A DNA stretch of 64,000 nt from Branchinecta lynchi (GCA_023053575.1 JAKZAP010000005.1:10478001-10542000), one strand, 5' to 3'; positions 43,706-56,465 are shown, counted from the stretch's first letter. Notes: generated from the sequence alone by a model not told the origin. Numbers and translations are program-made.

Positions 43706-45082
43706 GATAAAGTTCAATCGATTAATCAAATACTAGGTGGAAACTGTAGATTAGTTCATATTTCAATTATTTATGCGGTTTATGCGGTCAGGTGAAAAAT
43801 CTAAACAAAAAAAGATTACGCTGGTGTGTGAAAAAAAACAAAAAAAGGTGAATGTTTGGCATTATTTCTTCCTTTCAGTAATTTTTGTTTGAGGTTTCTA
43901 TGGCATTGCTGCCTAAAAATCAGCACTGACTTACCCCGCTCAAACTTCGAGATGAGGTTCATTAAAAAATTGTACCTCGAAAAAAAAAATTGTTACGTAG
44001 AGGAGGAACCAGTCGACAGGAACAATTGTTCTGTGTAAATTTTCTCTCCAAAGAATTAGCTAACATTTTTCAACAGAAAAAAAGATTCCCTATGACATTG
44101 AGTCCTTACATTCTGCCGGCTCATGAATTATTGAGTGTTTCGGACAACGTACAGTGGGTCAGACAACGTACTATAGATTTTTGGATTAGCGGACACCATC
44201 TCTTCGCGTAAAATTTCCTAATTTGTAGGCAGCAGTAACATAAAAACCTCAAAACAAATTATTGAAAGACGTAAATAATGCGAAATACTTAGCTTTTTAG
44301 GTTCTGTGCATACATCCGCTAAGTGATTTTTATTTTTGTCGGGTTTCTTGGTAAGATCTATACTCTATATGACCATGTCCAAAACACGACAGTGATCCTC
44401 AGGAAGAACGACAAAACGTCTCACTAATGACTCAACAACTCAAACTCTGCGTCAACCAATCACGGCGATCGTTGGGGACAGCTGTGGTGGCGCTTCTGGC
44501 TCTTCCGCTAGGTACACAGCGATTCTTCATCGGCAAGGAGAGTTAGTCATCAAGAGTATAGCTTGCCCAGGTGGGTGCTTCCTGATCGCACCACTAGATG
44601 AGCTCACATTCGTACCGAGTCTTGGCTTGAACTCACGAATTGGGTGGGGGCGGTATATACGTTGCAAATGCTATAAGGCTTCCGATGTAACTCCTTCAAG
44701 AAATCTGCTAAAGCCGAATTTTCCGGTCGAAGCAAATCTGAAGAATGTTTCGAGAAATGTTCCAGGATTGGGGTCCCCGGAAACGCCGGGATCCAAGTTC
44801 TTCAAGTTCCTAACTTTCCTGTTTGGAATGTATAGACAAAGGATCATTGTTTCTTCATGACCTGCTCTTTCCATGTCACACGCTTTGTAAAATTTGGCTC
44901 AGAATGTTAATTCAAGTTATTAATTCCGTTGAGGAAATTCGGTAATATTTTTTTTGGTACAGTTTTTTTGAGAATTTTCCAGTGGGATATATCTGTATCC
45001 AAGTCAATCTGGTCGATTCTTTGTAGATCTAATCAAGGACCTTTAATGTTCTCGTCTTCATTCTGCGGAACATCTGCGCAAT
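43706..45082 (+). other. Intron 5 stretch, nothing recognised
   Basis: No supported feature. Confidence 0.4.
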
Positions 45083-45090
45083 TATTCAGC

Positions 45091-45265
45091 AAAGGCCATA
45101 TCCAGGGGGGGGCAGGGGGTTGACCCCCCCCCCTAAACATACAAAAATGATCATTTTTATAGGCTGTTCCCTCTGATCTTTTTTGTATTTTTTGTCCGAC
45201 CCGCAGGCAACCCCCCCCCCCAAACTTACCCCCCCCCCCGAAACAAATTCCTGGATACGGGCCTG
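45091..45265 (+). mobile_element. Family E MITE, copy E7 (hAT-like)
   Basis: AAAGGCCATATCCAGG to CCTGGATACGGGCCTG, with a perfect 8-bp flanking repeat TATTCAGC (45083-45090 and 45266-45273). The first base and one inner base of the left end have changed. Confidence 0.86.
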
Positions 45266-45273
45266 TATTCAGC

Positions 45274-46074
45274 TCCAGCTCGATTCAGATCTTGGGGGAG
45301 TAGTGAATATTTTCGCTTTGGCGTGGAGGAGATTCTGTAGCTTTCATCTGCAACAGATAATTATGAATGTTTTAATTCCCTGATTCCTAAATGATTTTTC
45401 TGTCCTGATTTTTATTTGTAATCCTCCATTGGTCCTCATCTAGTTCAGTAAGTCACCGAATTTTGTGTTTGTTTGGTTACTTTTATCTTGTGAATATACT
45501 CCGTTAATGAAAGCTCAACGTAATTTGTCCTTTTTTTGTACTGCACTATTTCCGTTTTCTAGTGCGTAAATAAAATGTCATCATCATCATCTCAAAGTAC
45601 CAATGAATATTCTGGTACCTTATGCCGGGTTTTACAATAAACACACCGAATCTTTGTATTGATCAGGAATAAAAGCGTCTTCCCACTTATGTTGATGGTA
45701 GGCGATAAAGATCCCTCTTGGTTTGACAAGAAAATTGCCGTAATATTCTACATCTAGACATTTTTCTCCGGCGGATTTATTGTTCAGAAAAGATTCTTTC
45801 AACGATAGAGATACTTCTTTTTGCGATGGGAAATAAAAGAAATGTTAGTGTCAGGTGCCTTTGGGACCGGTAAAGATAGTATAGCCCGGTTGTAGTTTCG
45901 TTGCTTCGTCTTTTTTTTTTCAGTCGAATTTACGAAAATTTGGAATTTCTACACAATAAGGCAAAACCGCAAAGAGCATATCCCGCTAATAGCATACCGA
46001 TATTAAATGCGCTAAACAATTTCCTGTTTGAAAATGTTGATATTGATCCTATTTTCTTCTGTTGCTAGTTCTTT
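45274..46074 (+). other. Intron 5 stretch, nothing recognised
   Basis: A CATCATCATCAT tract at about 45580; nothing else. Confidence 0.4.
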
Positions 46075-46960
46075 CAAATGATTGTCATTTACAGACTCAG
46101 CCTATATTCTTACCCCTTAATCTGTCATCTAATCAAACTTCTGCTTTTATCAATCAATCAATTTTATTTAGAACCCTAATAGCACTAGGCTAACATGGGC
46201 CGGAAAAATAAACACTCACTACTATGAATGCTTTTAACAAAGTTTCTGGTTTCGGCCGGATTCTGGGCGAACTAGTTGTCCAGCGAGAAAATGGTTTTCA
46301 CCATCGTGTTCAGCATGTCTTTTTACCCCTAAATCGAACATCAACTTCAAGTGAAACTTTTACTTTTAACCAATTTTCCGTTTTTTGCCGGATTCCGGAC
46401 GAACTACTTGTTCGGCGGGAAAATGATTTTCATCATAGTGTTCAGCATGTCTTCTTACCCCTAAATCGACCATTTAATCAACTTCATACAAAACTTTTAC
46501 TTTTAACCAACTTTCCGGTTTTTGCCGGATTCCAGACGAACTAATCGTCCTGCGAGAAAGACCGTTTTCACTATCGTGCTCAGCACTCCTTCTTACACCA
46601 TAATCGACTATCACATTAGCTGTTTAAAAATATTTTGTTTGTCCCTTAATGTGAACCCCCACCCCTAAATGTAGAGCTAGAGAGCCCATCTACGAACTTG
46701 ACCTTACCCTTGACCCAATGAATCCTCACACCAAGTTTCATCAAAATATCTCCTTCCCTTCGAAAGTTATAGCGCGCACAGACGGACCGACGGACAACTT
46801 TGGCGATGTCATAGGTATCCTTCCACTTACGTTTTGGGATCCCAAAAAACAGTTGCTTACCAATTTGTACCAATTTTCCGGTCTGCAGGGCTGGATTCCG
46901 GGTGAACTAGTTGTCCGGCGAGAAAAGAAGTTTCACATATTTATGTCTTCTTACCTGTAA
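46075..46960 (-). mobile_element. Family A element, copy A7, 5'-incomplete on the + strand and interrupted
   Basis: Core units from 46075; then at about 46147-46208 a foreign piece ATCAATCAATCAATTTTATT with ACCCTAATAGCACTAGG interrupts (retroelement tail, reverse orientation). Core units resume at 46220, the module is at 46730-46770 (CACCAAGTTTCATC, GAAAGTTATAGCG), and the end TTTTGGGATCCCAAAAA is at about 46855. Another partial unit (GGATTCCGGGTGAACTAGTT) follows to 46960. Confidence 0.65.
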
Positions 46961-47610
46961 TTTGGTACTCCTCTGTTTTTTTTAATACTTTGGCCTCAAT
47001 ACTTTTTGGGCACCTGACTGAGAAGTAGCAAGAATCAAGGCAAGATTCGGAAAATAAGAAATACTCTGTGATAAAATTGCAGTTAACTGCGATGTTTCAT
47101 ATTCTTATGGTCTAACTCACATTCCCCTTTGTTTAAATACTAAATTTCATCCTCATCAAGAATTTGGTTTGATTGTTTTACACTTTTGGAAATATTTCAC
47201 GACTTTAGTCATAGCTTGCTAAGCACTGTCATTCAGAGAGTGATAAATGTATGTTTAACATTCCATTGGCTTCAAGGCACTTCCTGTTAATCTGTAAGGG
47301 CCACACTCCGCAAGTCGAAGATTAAGATAAGATAAACGTAGAAACAGCTGAGCGTATGCCCAACCGAGAATTTCAAACAGTTTGTCAAAACTGATCTCTT
47401 TGAACATTACGTTTCAAGGTCTGTCCTCTACACGTTCCTTCCATTTGTTCCACACCTGTTCAAACCTATCCGTGGTATAATTTTACCAGAATTTTCCAAT
47501 GAGATGTGGTTATATCCAGGTCGATCGGTTAGTAATATACCGTCTATAGTTACAATCTTCTTGAGCCTCCGATGTGGCTCAGCTTCGAATGGTGACATCT
47601 CTCACCATTC

Positions 47611-47770
47611 ACGACAAGGCCCAACCAGCACACGACGTCGTCCACTGTTTCTTGACCGAAGATTAAAAATTAAGTGTCTTTTTCTGTGTTTGTATGTGTT
47701 TTGTTTACTTTCTTCATTTACTCCGCCTTTCCGAAATGGCGGGTCATAAATAAATTACTTACTTACTTAC
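47611..47770 (+). repeat. LINE-type 3' end with TTAC tail, copy 2
   Basis: Near-identical to 868-1023; the tail TTACTTACTTACTTAC is one unit longer. Sequence before the shared block differs, so the two are separate insertions. Confidence 0.65.
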
Positions 47771-48584
47771 ATGTGAAAAAATGTGTCATGTCTGGGGCAA
47801 CTCACTCTCAAAGGTGTATCTACGTGACTGAAAGAACCTATGAAACGTACGTAAAGAAAACTGAGGGAAAGTCATTGAGCCACGATACGCTTCGGACAAA
47901 TATTGTCGAAAAATCTTCGTTCCTTAGGACGGGGCCACACTTTTCGTCTTGTTGAAGAGGACAATAACTAATTGAGCTTAAGAATTGAACGTTAGTGTTA
48001 TCTCAGCTGGACCCTGAGACAACGCTGAACCATTTTCTTGCCGTCTTTCGACCCGTTAAAGGTTTTGACAGTGCGCTTTGCAGCCAAGCTTTGAGGAAAG
48101 TTGGACTCGACCTCGATCTCGACCTTTCTGACTGATTTTCCCCTGATGAAAGTTCAGTGCATGGAAAGCAACATACAATGCCTCCAAGACTATTTGGTAT
48201 TCAAAGGTTGCTCCGAAGTTTTTCTGGGAAGTAGGTTCCGATCACATTCCTTTAGAAGTTCCGTCTGGTTTTCGATATCTCCTGACGAATAAGCCGAACT
48301 TTAGATCTGGGAAATTTCTTTGAGATTGTATGAGGCATACAGTACAGAACTAGATGGATTAGTTTTCAGCCTGAACAAGACATGTATGGCCCCTCAGTGT
48401 CTCGATCTACCCGGTGAACGTTCTTGTACGGTATGTTGCCTGTCGGCACGAATCACTCTGGTAAATTGTTTGTCGGGTTTATCCCGGTAAGCTGTGATTC
48501 TATACTTATCTGGTAAGCAGCGAAATGCCGGAGTCCCGGAGCCGAATTCTGGTAGATAACGGGGCAGAGTCCGATAGATCTGAC
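47771..48584 (+). other. Intron 5 stretch, nothing recognised
   Basis: No supported feature. Confidence 0.4.
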
Positions 48585-48722
48585 GATCCAACCTCCAGTA
48601 AATTCCCTGAGAGAAATTCCGATAGATTCCCTGAGTCAAGTTCTGGTATATTTGTTGACCAAGATTTCAGATTCCTTGAGCAAAATTCCAGTAGGTTCCC
48701 TGAGCTATAAATAATTCGGTAG
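48585..48722. repeat. Short degenerate minisatellite
   Basis: Imperfect copies of AAATTCCxGTAGATTCCCTGAG (about 23-30 bp), four to five in a row. Confidence 0.45.
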
Positions 48723-48736
48723 ATTTTTGTTTTCAC

Positions 48737-48950
48737 ACAGACCTTCTGGGGAGTCCGGTAGTGGAGCGATCAGGATGAAACTTGGTGGGAAGTAGCATCT
48801 AGGTGCATCAGTGACATCATCGGACCGGATTCGGGTACCGAGGGGGGAGAGGGAGCTATAGGGGGTGTTCAGAATTCCGGTGATCATGAGTTAAGGTACT
48901 TCCAGATGTGTTAAGACGATAAAAATTTGCGGTAGCATTAGAAACTTGAC
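48737..48950 (+). repeat. Family C core fragment (C5)
   Basis: GATGAAACTTGGTGGGAAG, CATCGGACCGGATTCGGGTA, a G-rich block and AATTCCGGTGATCATGAGTT match one and a half C sub-units. No ends are present. Confidence 0.6.
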
Positions 48951-49959
48951 ATCATTGGGGATTCACATGATTGGGGATTTCAAGACTCCCTAAAAATCCT
49001 CAAGCTCAGGAGAATTCGACAGATTTTCACTGGCACGGCTTCGCCGCACCAGTCATCATTTGCCAGATTTTTTTCCCCATAGGCCTTCTGGGGGGTCGCA
49101 GCGCCCCCCACTATTAACACCACCCCACCCTCTCGGGACGCCCATGTCTTCATTTCGTTATTTCTTTCTTAACCACTCAGAATAATTCTTTGGGTCCAGT
49201 TTGGGCACATTCCGTGTCGTCTAATCAATCAGAACAAATTTGGGGAAACCCGTTTTTCCTTAGTTTAATCACCGCTGTCCGTCGGCATATTTGAAGACCA
49301 TCCAACGATGAGGGTCGGATGCGGCCAAGATGACCGCACTATATTTGTCACTCCGAATTCCATAGTGGCAGGGAATTGGAAAAGTTCTCCGGAATTTGAC
49401 AACTTGAAATCAAACTTCAAAATGAATTTAGACGCAAAAAGAAAAGGAAACAATCCTGAAGAGGGGGCTAGATCAGTAGTTTTCCGGGATCGGCTAAAAT
49501 AAGGCACGTCACGGCATGGCGCAAGAGGCACGAGTAATAAAAAGAGTAGTAGAAGTAGGTAGACGTTGCAGTAGAAGTAGTAGAAGAAACGACAGAGACT
49601 TTTCAATTTGTCTATTGAATTTTATAATACTAATGTGTATAAATAATATGAATCGGTTGAGAAATAAGAAATCGGGGGTCTTCTTCCGTTGGTTAGTTGA
49701 TATCTTACCATTATTAAAAGATTGGTCTTACTTGATAGAAGCTGTTGTTTATCAGAATGACTCACAGTAGAATATTTCTTATTAAAACCTGTTGATAATA
49801 TGTTAGTAATAAAATAATAGAAATAATAATATCGTGCAAAAAATAGACCATTGGCCTACATATGCTCTCAAGATGGATCGGACTATTGAGGCTGTGTTTT
49901 TTTAAATATGTTTCAGAACTTAAGACTTTAGACGTTCCTCTTCTGTGACGCTGTCCAAA
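48951..49959 (+). other. Intron 5 stretch, nothing recognised
   Basis: GGCACGGCTTCGCCGCACC (about 49032) is a short palindrome-like word; no supported gene or repeat. Confidence 0.35.
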
Positions 49960-50249
49960 CCAGAGCAAAATAACTCTGGAGAGTAATGCTAAGACCTATC
50001 CTTCCCATGCATCAAAAATGGGCCTCCGTCGCAGCGCCGCCCAGCTCGCTTTGTTCGCTGCGTGCATGGGCGGACGTAGAAATTCTAGCCAGCGCTCGTT
50101 AACGATTGGTCAGAACAGAATAATTCTGCTTTGCGATTGGTTGAGTTTCGGTAGAGATGTTCGTATCCGGTAGTGGAGCTAGTGTTGCTGCGTTTTGACT
50201 GTGTGTCACTTTTTCAAAGTTCGCGCATTAGAGAGTTATTTTGCTCTGA
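49960..50249 (-). mobile_element. Family J MITE, copy J2
   Basis: CCAGAGCAAAATAACTC at the left, GAGTTATTTTGCTCTG at the right. The right half matches the left half of J1 in reverse complement (GCCAGCGCTCGTTAACGATT, GTGTGTCACTTTTT). Its left half, with GCAGCGCCGCCCAGC, is not shared. Confidence 0.62.
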
Positions 50250-51905
50250 CCCAAACAAACTGTCAAACTGTTTCGTCACATTGTCGTTCGACTTGACACA
50301 CAGCTTTGACACTCGCAGTAGACTCGGGGCTCTCAAAGTAGTCTTTATCGACACCTAAATTTCCTCTTATTCTTCCCTAAAATCGTGCCTGAGCCGGTCA
50401 CTCGGTTATCAAATAAGGATATTCTCTCCTATATTGCCCCCTTTTCTGTCCTTTGGGAAAGATCGGATGAGGTCGCATAGAGATACGCCCAATTCTTATA
50501 TAAGCGAGGGGACTGATGCAGTAAGTGAATATTGATGTATAGGCTTAAAAGCTAGGCTTAAAATTCTAAGTGGGAAGTGATAGAAAGTGCAGATACAGGT
50601 TTTGTTATGAATATATTAGGGTACATAGATATGTAACGGGAACTGTAGAGATAGGCTACCGTACTCTCAGTTTCACCTAGAGCGTGACATTTAATATCAT
50701 GAGTTGGGGAGACTGGAGCGAGTCCGGACGATTTTGACTTCAGGGTCTCTGCAAGTCCCAATTCCAAAGTCTCGGCTTTTTTTTTTATCGCAATGGAAAG
50801 ATAAAACATTCAGCTGTAACACTGAGTTTTTTCAGTAGTTTCCTTTAGATTTCAGCTAGGGTACTTAGAGCAGACGCTGGCGAAGTGTCCGAAGTTGCCC
50901 CATGTAGGGGGGTGACTCCGAACACATACTGGTGTGACTTCGGACGGTACATTTTATACATGGTACACTAGTGTTCTGTTCTGTTCTGAGTTATGAAAAA
51001 GCTTCTAGTAACCTAAAACAAACACATAGCATGTATCTGTTTTATTAAATATTTTGGGTCAATCCGTTCTATTTGCAGTTCACTCTGCTCCTTTACCATT
51101 CTGCAGATGGGACTTCTTTTCTGATTCGGTGGGGAAAGGATTTGTGGAGGGGGGATTTCTATAGCGATATTTGTTGAAAAAAGGTGTTAGGGATGATAAA
51201 AAGGAATTCCCACGAATTGCACCCGGAGATTTTATTTTAGTTTTAGTTTAACCCTTTTTTAGTTTAGTTTAGTGACAAAAAAGCAGAAAAGCATGTTGTT
51301 GTTTTTTTTGGGGGGAGGGGAATGTTTTGTTTTTGTTTTAATTTTAATGGTACGTCACCACATGAAACTGTTTTTTTTTTTGTAAAGTTACATTTGGTGA
51401 TGAGTATTTTTATGATTTTGACTTTAATTTTTTAAGGTTTTTTGGGGGGTGGGGGTTCAAAAAAAATCCAAGTCTGTGGATCGGAAAATTCCTTTTGTTT
51501 TTGCTTTGTAAAGTGAGCCACCATAACAAGGGTTTCCTAGACTAGAAGGACACCCTTAACGAGGCAGTTTCGTAATTTTTTTTCCGGATTTAGCTGATAT
51601 TAAAAAGAAATATTCCGTTTTTGTTTTTGTTTTTTTTTAAGATTTGTTTTTCAGAAATATGTTTGATCTAATAAGGATAACAGGTTTTTTTTTTTTTTTT
51701 TTTAAATAAGGTAAAATAGGGGTAAGAGGAAAAAAGGAAAAAAATATCTTAAAAACGAAAAGTAGATATAGTTTAGGTGACAAAATAATTAAAGGAAAGT
51801 TTTGGTGTAAGACCGTTGGCGTCACCGAGGGTAAGTGGAAGCATAAACACCGGGCCAGTTCATATTCGACGGGAGAAAGGTAAAAGATACTACGTGGCAA
51901 AAAAA
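50250..51905 (+). other. Intron 5 stretch with T-rich low-complexity tracts
   Basis: 51230-51710 is a low-complexity T/G/A stretch (TTTTAGTTTTAGTTTA, runs of T up to about 19). No supported gene. Confidence 0.45.
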
Positions 51906-53055
51906 CAAGACCTAAGGTTTCGACGGGATCCCAAAAATCTAATATTTGATCCAGACAACTGGGTCTTGTCTTCGCCAGATCCAGTCTTCGCCAGACAATC
52001 ATCTGAGAAATCCAAGTTCGGAATTACCTCTATAAACCGTATCTATTCTGACGGTATTGACCGAAACTTCCTGCTTTACTTCTGCCAAATTTCCGGTTTC
52101 GGACGAATTCCGAGTTAACTACTTGTCCAGCAAAAAAAGAAAATTTAGAATCGAATTCAGTGTATCTCCTTATCCCACATCTAATCAATTTCAAATAAAA
52201 CTTTAACTTTTAATGAAAAAATCCGGTTACAACCGGATTCCGGACGAATTATATGTCCAGTTAAAAGATGATTGTCATATACAGACTCAGTGTCTCTTCT
52301 TACCCCTAAATCTATCATCTTCTTATAAAACTTTTACTTTTAACAAATTTTCCGGTTTTGTCCAGATTCCGGCCGAACTAGTTTCAGGAACGAACTCAGC
52401 GTATATTCTTATATACGCTTATATACACTTATAAAAAGCATCTAATCAACTTCAAATAAAACTTTAGCTTATAAACAAAAAAAATCCGTTACAACCGGAT
52501 TCCAGACGAATTATATGTCCGGGTAAAAAACGATTGCCATACACAGACTCAGCGTCGCTTCTTCCCCTAAACCTGTCATCTAATCAACTTGTTTTTAGCC
52601 GTTTTAGCCGGATTCCAGGTGAACTAGTTGTCTGGGTAGGAAATGCTTTTCACGTAACTGTTCAGCATGTCTTCTTACCCCAAAACCGAATATTAAATCA
52701 ACTACAAATGAAACTTTTCCTTTTAACCAACTTTCCGGTTTTTGCCAAATTCTTGACGAACTACTTGTCCAGCGAGAATATGGTTTCCACCATCATGTTC
52801 AGCATGTCATAATCAACTATCGAATTAGCTGTTTAAAAATATTTTGTTTGCCCCTTAATTTGGACCCCCTCCCCCACCCCTGAATGTAGGGCTACAAAGC
52901 CCATCCACGAACTGGACCTTACCCTTGACCCAAAGAGTCCTCACACCATGCTTCATCAAAATATCTCATTCCCTCTGAGAGTTATCGTGCTAACAGACGG
53001 ACAACTTTTGCGATGTCATGGGTATCCTTCCACTTACGTTCCGGGATCCCAAAAA
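51906..53055 (-). mobile_element. Family A element, copy A6
   Basis: + strand ends CAAGACCTAAGGTTTCG and TCCGGGATCCCAAAAA. Core units with variable lengths; the module is at 52940-52992 (CACCATGCTTCATC, GAGAGTTATCGTG) followed by ACAGACGGAC. A run of seven A precedes the left end. Confidence 0.75.
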
Positions 53056-54531
53056 CCAACTCCTCTCTGTACGTCGGGATGCACGCATTACGCAGCTAGG
53101 TAGTCGGCGGCCAGTCTTACAGAACCGCAGCACTAGGTCCGTTCTCGAGCACCTCGGTGAGGACTCTAAACTGAAACGAAACTTCTTCTGTCTTAGTTCG
53201 AATTCCAACGTCCTAACCCACCGGCTATCAATAGCACAGCCGAGTACTGTATATGGGTGGCTAAAATTCAAAGCGTTCCTTACAGAACTCATGTTACATA
53301 CCACTACTTCTAATAAAACCATGGGAACTAGTTATCAGTTGTTTTGTCGTAAAACATAGGAAATTAATTGACGATCGATGAAATGAAATTTGATCGCCCA
53401 GGGATGAAATCTTCTCTCCGACTTCTCTTTTCTAATAATACTGTGTGTCTCTTTCATGCTTTCGATAGTGGATTGTCACGATGGTAAGGATAATGTCACG
53501 TTTATTTTAATTCGCGAAGGAAGCCGTGTCTGTCTAATCGTGTGTAAGGAAAATAGGCACTTCCCCCTCCCCCCTTGTTTTAGACTCAGGCAATCGGTAC
53601 TAAATCCCTTACCATTAGACCTAGATGATCTGTCTGAAAAGTGCATTTCTTCCCATGTTTTCAGTTAGAAGAAGAGATTAATCCGGGCTAAATACATAGA
53701 TAAGCCCGAAATCAGGAGAAATCGTTCTAGTGGCTATTTCGGAGTATTCTCCCCCACTTTCGGAAATGAAATAAAGTCGCGCCACTCCGTGATTGCCACA
53801 GTCCCTTTTCTTGTAGTATAGCCTATACTGAAATCCCAGTTGTAATAGCAGTCGAAACTAGCGACACCGGAAATTAGTGATCATACCATGGTTTGCCGAG
53901 TCGAAAACCTGTCTTGGTTTCCGTTTAATGTGCCTTCGCTGGTAAAGTTCCCAAAGATGTAGATCGTAGAAACTACTTTCTTTCAATTACGTTTGCTGTG
54001 AGTCCTTTTTTCGTCTTTGTTCTAATTGATCGAAGTCCTTGGTCGAACTGCGTGTGATCATCGCTGAGAGATTGTGTTAAGTAGTGGAGCAGAAGGCTAT
54101 AGAGGGGTACGTGCGCTTGCTATGCTACTTGCTTGCTATACTACTTTCTAGATCCTGTTCCTAGATAGAGATGGACAGCCGGACCTAGTTTTCCTTCCCT
54201 TCCCCTACAATCCACGCTGACCGACTAATGCAACGGTTTCAATTGGATGTATTATGCTGTGCTGTATATAGTGACTACGAGGATGTTTTAGAATCAACTG
54301 TATAATCTTATGTGGTGTACTGACGGTGGAGACTTCGTTCTGTTTAATATCTGGCCAGTGGTGAATTTTATTAAGGAACAACAGGATAAATGCGTAAGAA
54401 ATAGCTTCAACTGAACGAATGAATGAATTTTATTGACCCCCTGCACTAGATGAGAACCAGGATGCGTTGTTCATTGTTTAATCGGAAATTATGGCCCTTC
54501 TATGTCACCTAGCAGCAACTTCCCGATGTAT
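53056..54531 (+). other. Intron 5 stretch, one retroelement-like tail
   Basis: At about 54417 AATGAATGAATTTTATTGACC resembles a reverse-orientation LINE/SINE tail. Otherwise nothing is recognised. Confidence 0.35.
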
Positions 54532-54801
54532 GGAAGTAGTACGAAAACGTTGCATGTAATACTATGTAATATCAAAGAATACTATTATTTAATGTGCCTC
54601 AGACTGGTACAATCTTATGTAGTAGTATCCAATAGCATCCTGTCTTGCCATAGTAGCATCCAGTCTTGCTAATAGTAGCACATAGTAGTATGCAGTAACA
54701 CGGTAGCCTTGAAATAGGAGCATGTAGTAGCATCGTTAGTACTGCATGCAATTTTTTCGTACTACTTCATAGTACTAATTAGAGATACATTTTTCATCGG
54801 G
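54532..54801 (-). mobile_element. Family F MITE, copy F2
   Basis: CCCGATGTATGGAAGTAGTA at the left, GAGATACATTTTTCATCGGG at the right; TT on both sides. Reverse complement of F1 over most of its length. It ends about 170 bp before exon 6. Confidence 0.65.
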
Positions 54802-54974
54802 TTGGGAGGAGCCCCTGATTATAAATAGCCTCTATGAATGGCTCCACTGCTCGTCGTTTCTTAGCCAGAAGCGAAAAATGCTTTCTAGTTTCAACCTAAT
54901 TATTATCTGAGAAGGTCGTGTGCTAGCTTGGCTCAAAAGTTTTCTATTTTCTAATGTTTCCCTTTGTTTTGTAG

Positions 54975-55114
54975 CCCCGAGTGCTCCCTCTCTGATTCAA
55001 GAGGAGTGTGTTGCAGAGAACAATTCTATCACGGTTGCCTGGTCGTCTCACCCCACGGCGTTTGTAGAAGGATACGTACTTGAGCTGGATGACGGCAGTG
55101 GGGGAGCTTTCAGG
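54975..55114 (+). CDS. TRIM9: TRIM9/TRIM67-type E3 ligase, coding exon 6 (start of fibronectin type III domain)
   Basis: 140 nt. The acceptor is CCTTTGTTTTGTAG and the donor is GTAAGT. It enters in phase 1 (completing the codon left open by exon 5) and ends in phase 0. It encodes PPSAPSLIQEECVAENN through VEGYVLELDDGSGGAFR, residues 412-458: the first strands of FN3, with N-S-I-T-V-A-W and G-Y-V-L-E-L-D-D, as in TRIM9/67. The remaining FN3 and the SPRY domain are not in the window, so the gene is cut by its right edge. With it the six exons give 1374 nt. Confidence 0.93.
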
Positions 55115-56171
55115 GTAAGTTCGAAGACTCAGCCCTTGATTATTCTCCCCCTGATTAGATTTGACTTAATGTGGCTCTGCGTAATGCAATATTAAACCCT
55201 TTGTTGACGAGGGTGTGAGCCACCCTACTGATGGCTTAGTAATGAGGTAAGGTTTTGCAATAATCGTGAGTGAACAGGATTAAGACTTCGATATGAAATA
55301 TAATTGGTCACCTCCGAAAAGGCCATACACTATCTCACAAGGCAATAAGCGTAAACAGAACATAAAAATCATTTTAGTTTCTTTCTAATGCTTTCTAAAC
55401 CAGAAGAAGTTCAAGGTCGGGCTTAAGGTGTTCTTTTAGCGATTCGAATCGAGCTGTCAGACTCTGTATAATAAGGCGCTTGCTAAATATATTAGTTTTT
55501 CGACTTGTCTGTGCCTCACCAGATTTAGAAGATAGGCCAAACAATTGCTGAAACCATGCTGTGCCTCTCCCGAGCCTCCACTTGTTACTGCAAGTTAGGA
55601 GGCGGATTTCACGTTATCTATGCCCATAATTTCTTTACTTAATACCCATTGTCGAATATGTTTTGCATATGCCCTTAGACGGTACTCAATTTCATATTAT
55701 GGTTACTGAAGGTATCTTTTGCAGATATTTTTTTTTTTGTTCATTAGTTTAGTTGATTATTTTAATTTTTAGGATTTATTTTCTTCGTCAGTGTTCACTG
55801 GCAACAGTTTGATAAAATTTTACACATGGATGCGCAGTTTTAACAGACACAACACTTTGCACGTTATCGGCAAGTCTTATAACCTGTAAAGTGTTCTGCT
55901 TCACAGAATCACACTTACGTCACAGAATCAACACTTAAAAGCTCGCAACACCCATTTTGTAATTTTTGTACAGCATTCTATTTTTCGACAGTGTTGCCGT
56001 GACCTCCAGTTTATCCGCCAGATTCATAGTAGCAAACTATTATCCGTTTTTGAGTTATTAATCACGAATAGTAGACGTGTAAATTCAATGACAAATCAAA
56101 CCTTTTCTCTCTGTTCACCGTATTAAAATTTACGGGAATGTTCTCCAAGTCGTTGCCTACTAACCGGGCTA

Positions 56172-56360
56172 CCCGATGAAAAATTATTTTACTGTGTAGT
56201 TGCATGGTAGTTGTACGAAAAAGTTCCATGTATTGATATGTAGTAGTATGGAATACTTTGATTTAACATGCCTCCGACTGGGATAATCTTAAGAAGTAGT
56301 ATCCGATAGCATCCAATCTTATAAGTCCATAGGACTAATTATCGAACCTTTTTCGTCGGG
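56172..56360 (-). mobile_element. Family F MITE, copy F3, short and diverged
   Basis: CCCGATGAAAAATTATTTTA to CCTTTTTCGTCGGG, with TA on both sides. Core words TGTAGTAGTATGGAATACTT and AAGTAGTATCCGATAGCATC match F2. Confidence 0.55.
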
Positions 56361-56465
56361 TAAGGGCTTACGCAGTCATCTTTTCTGAGATTTAGGCAGA
56401 GAGTCCTTGTCAAGCTTTGAAGTTTAGAATCACCAGTGTTCTGCAGAGAAAACTGTAGCGGTGGT

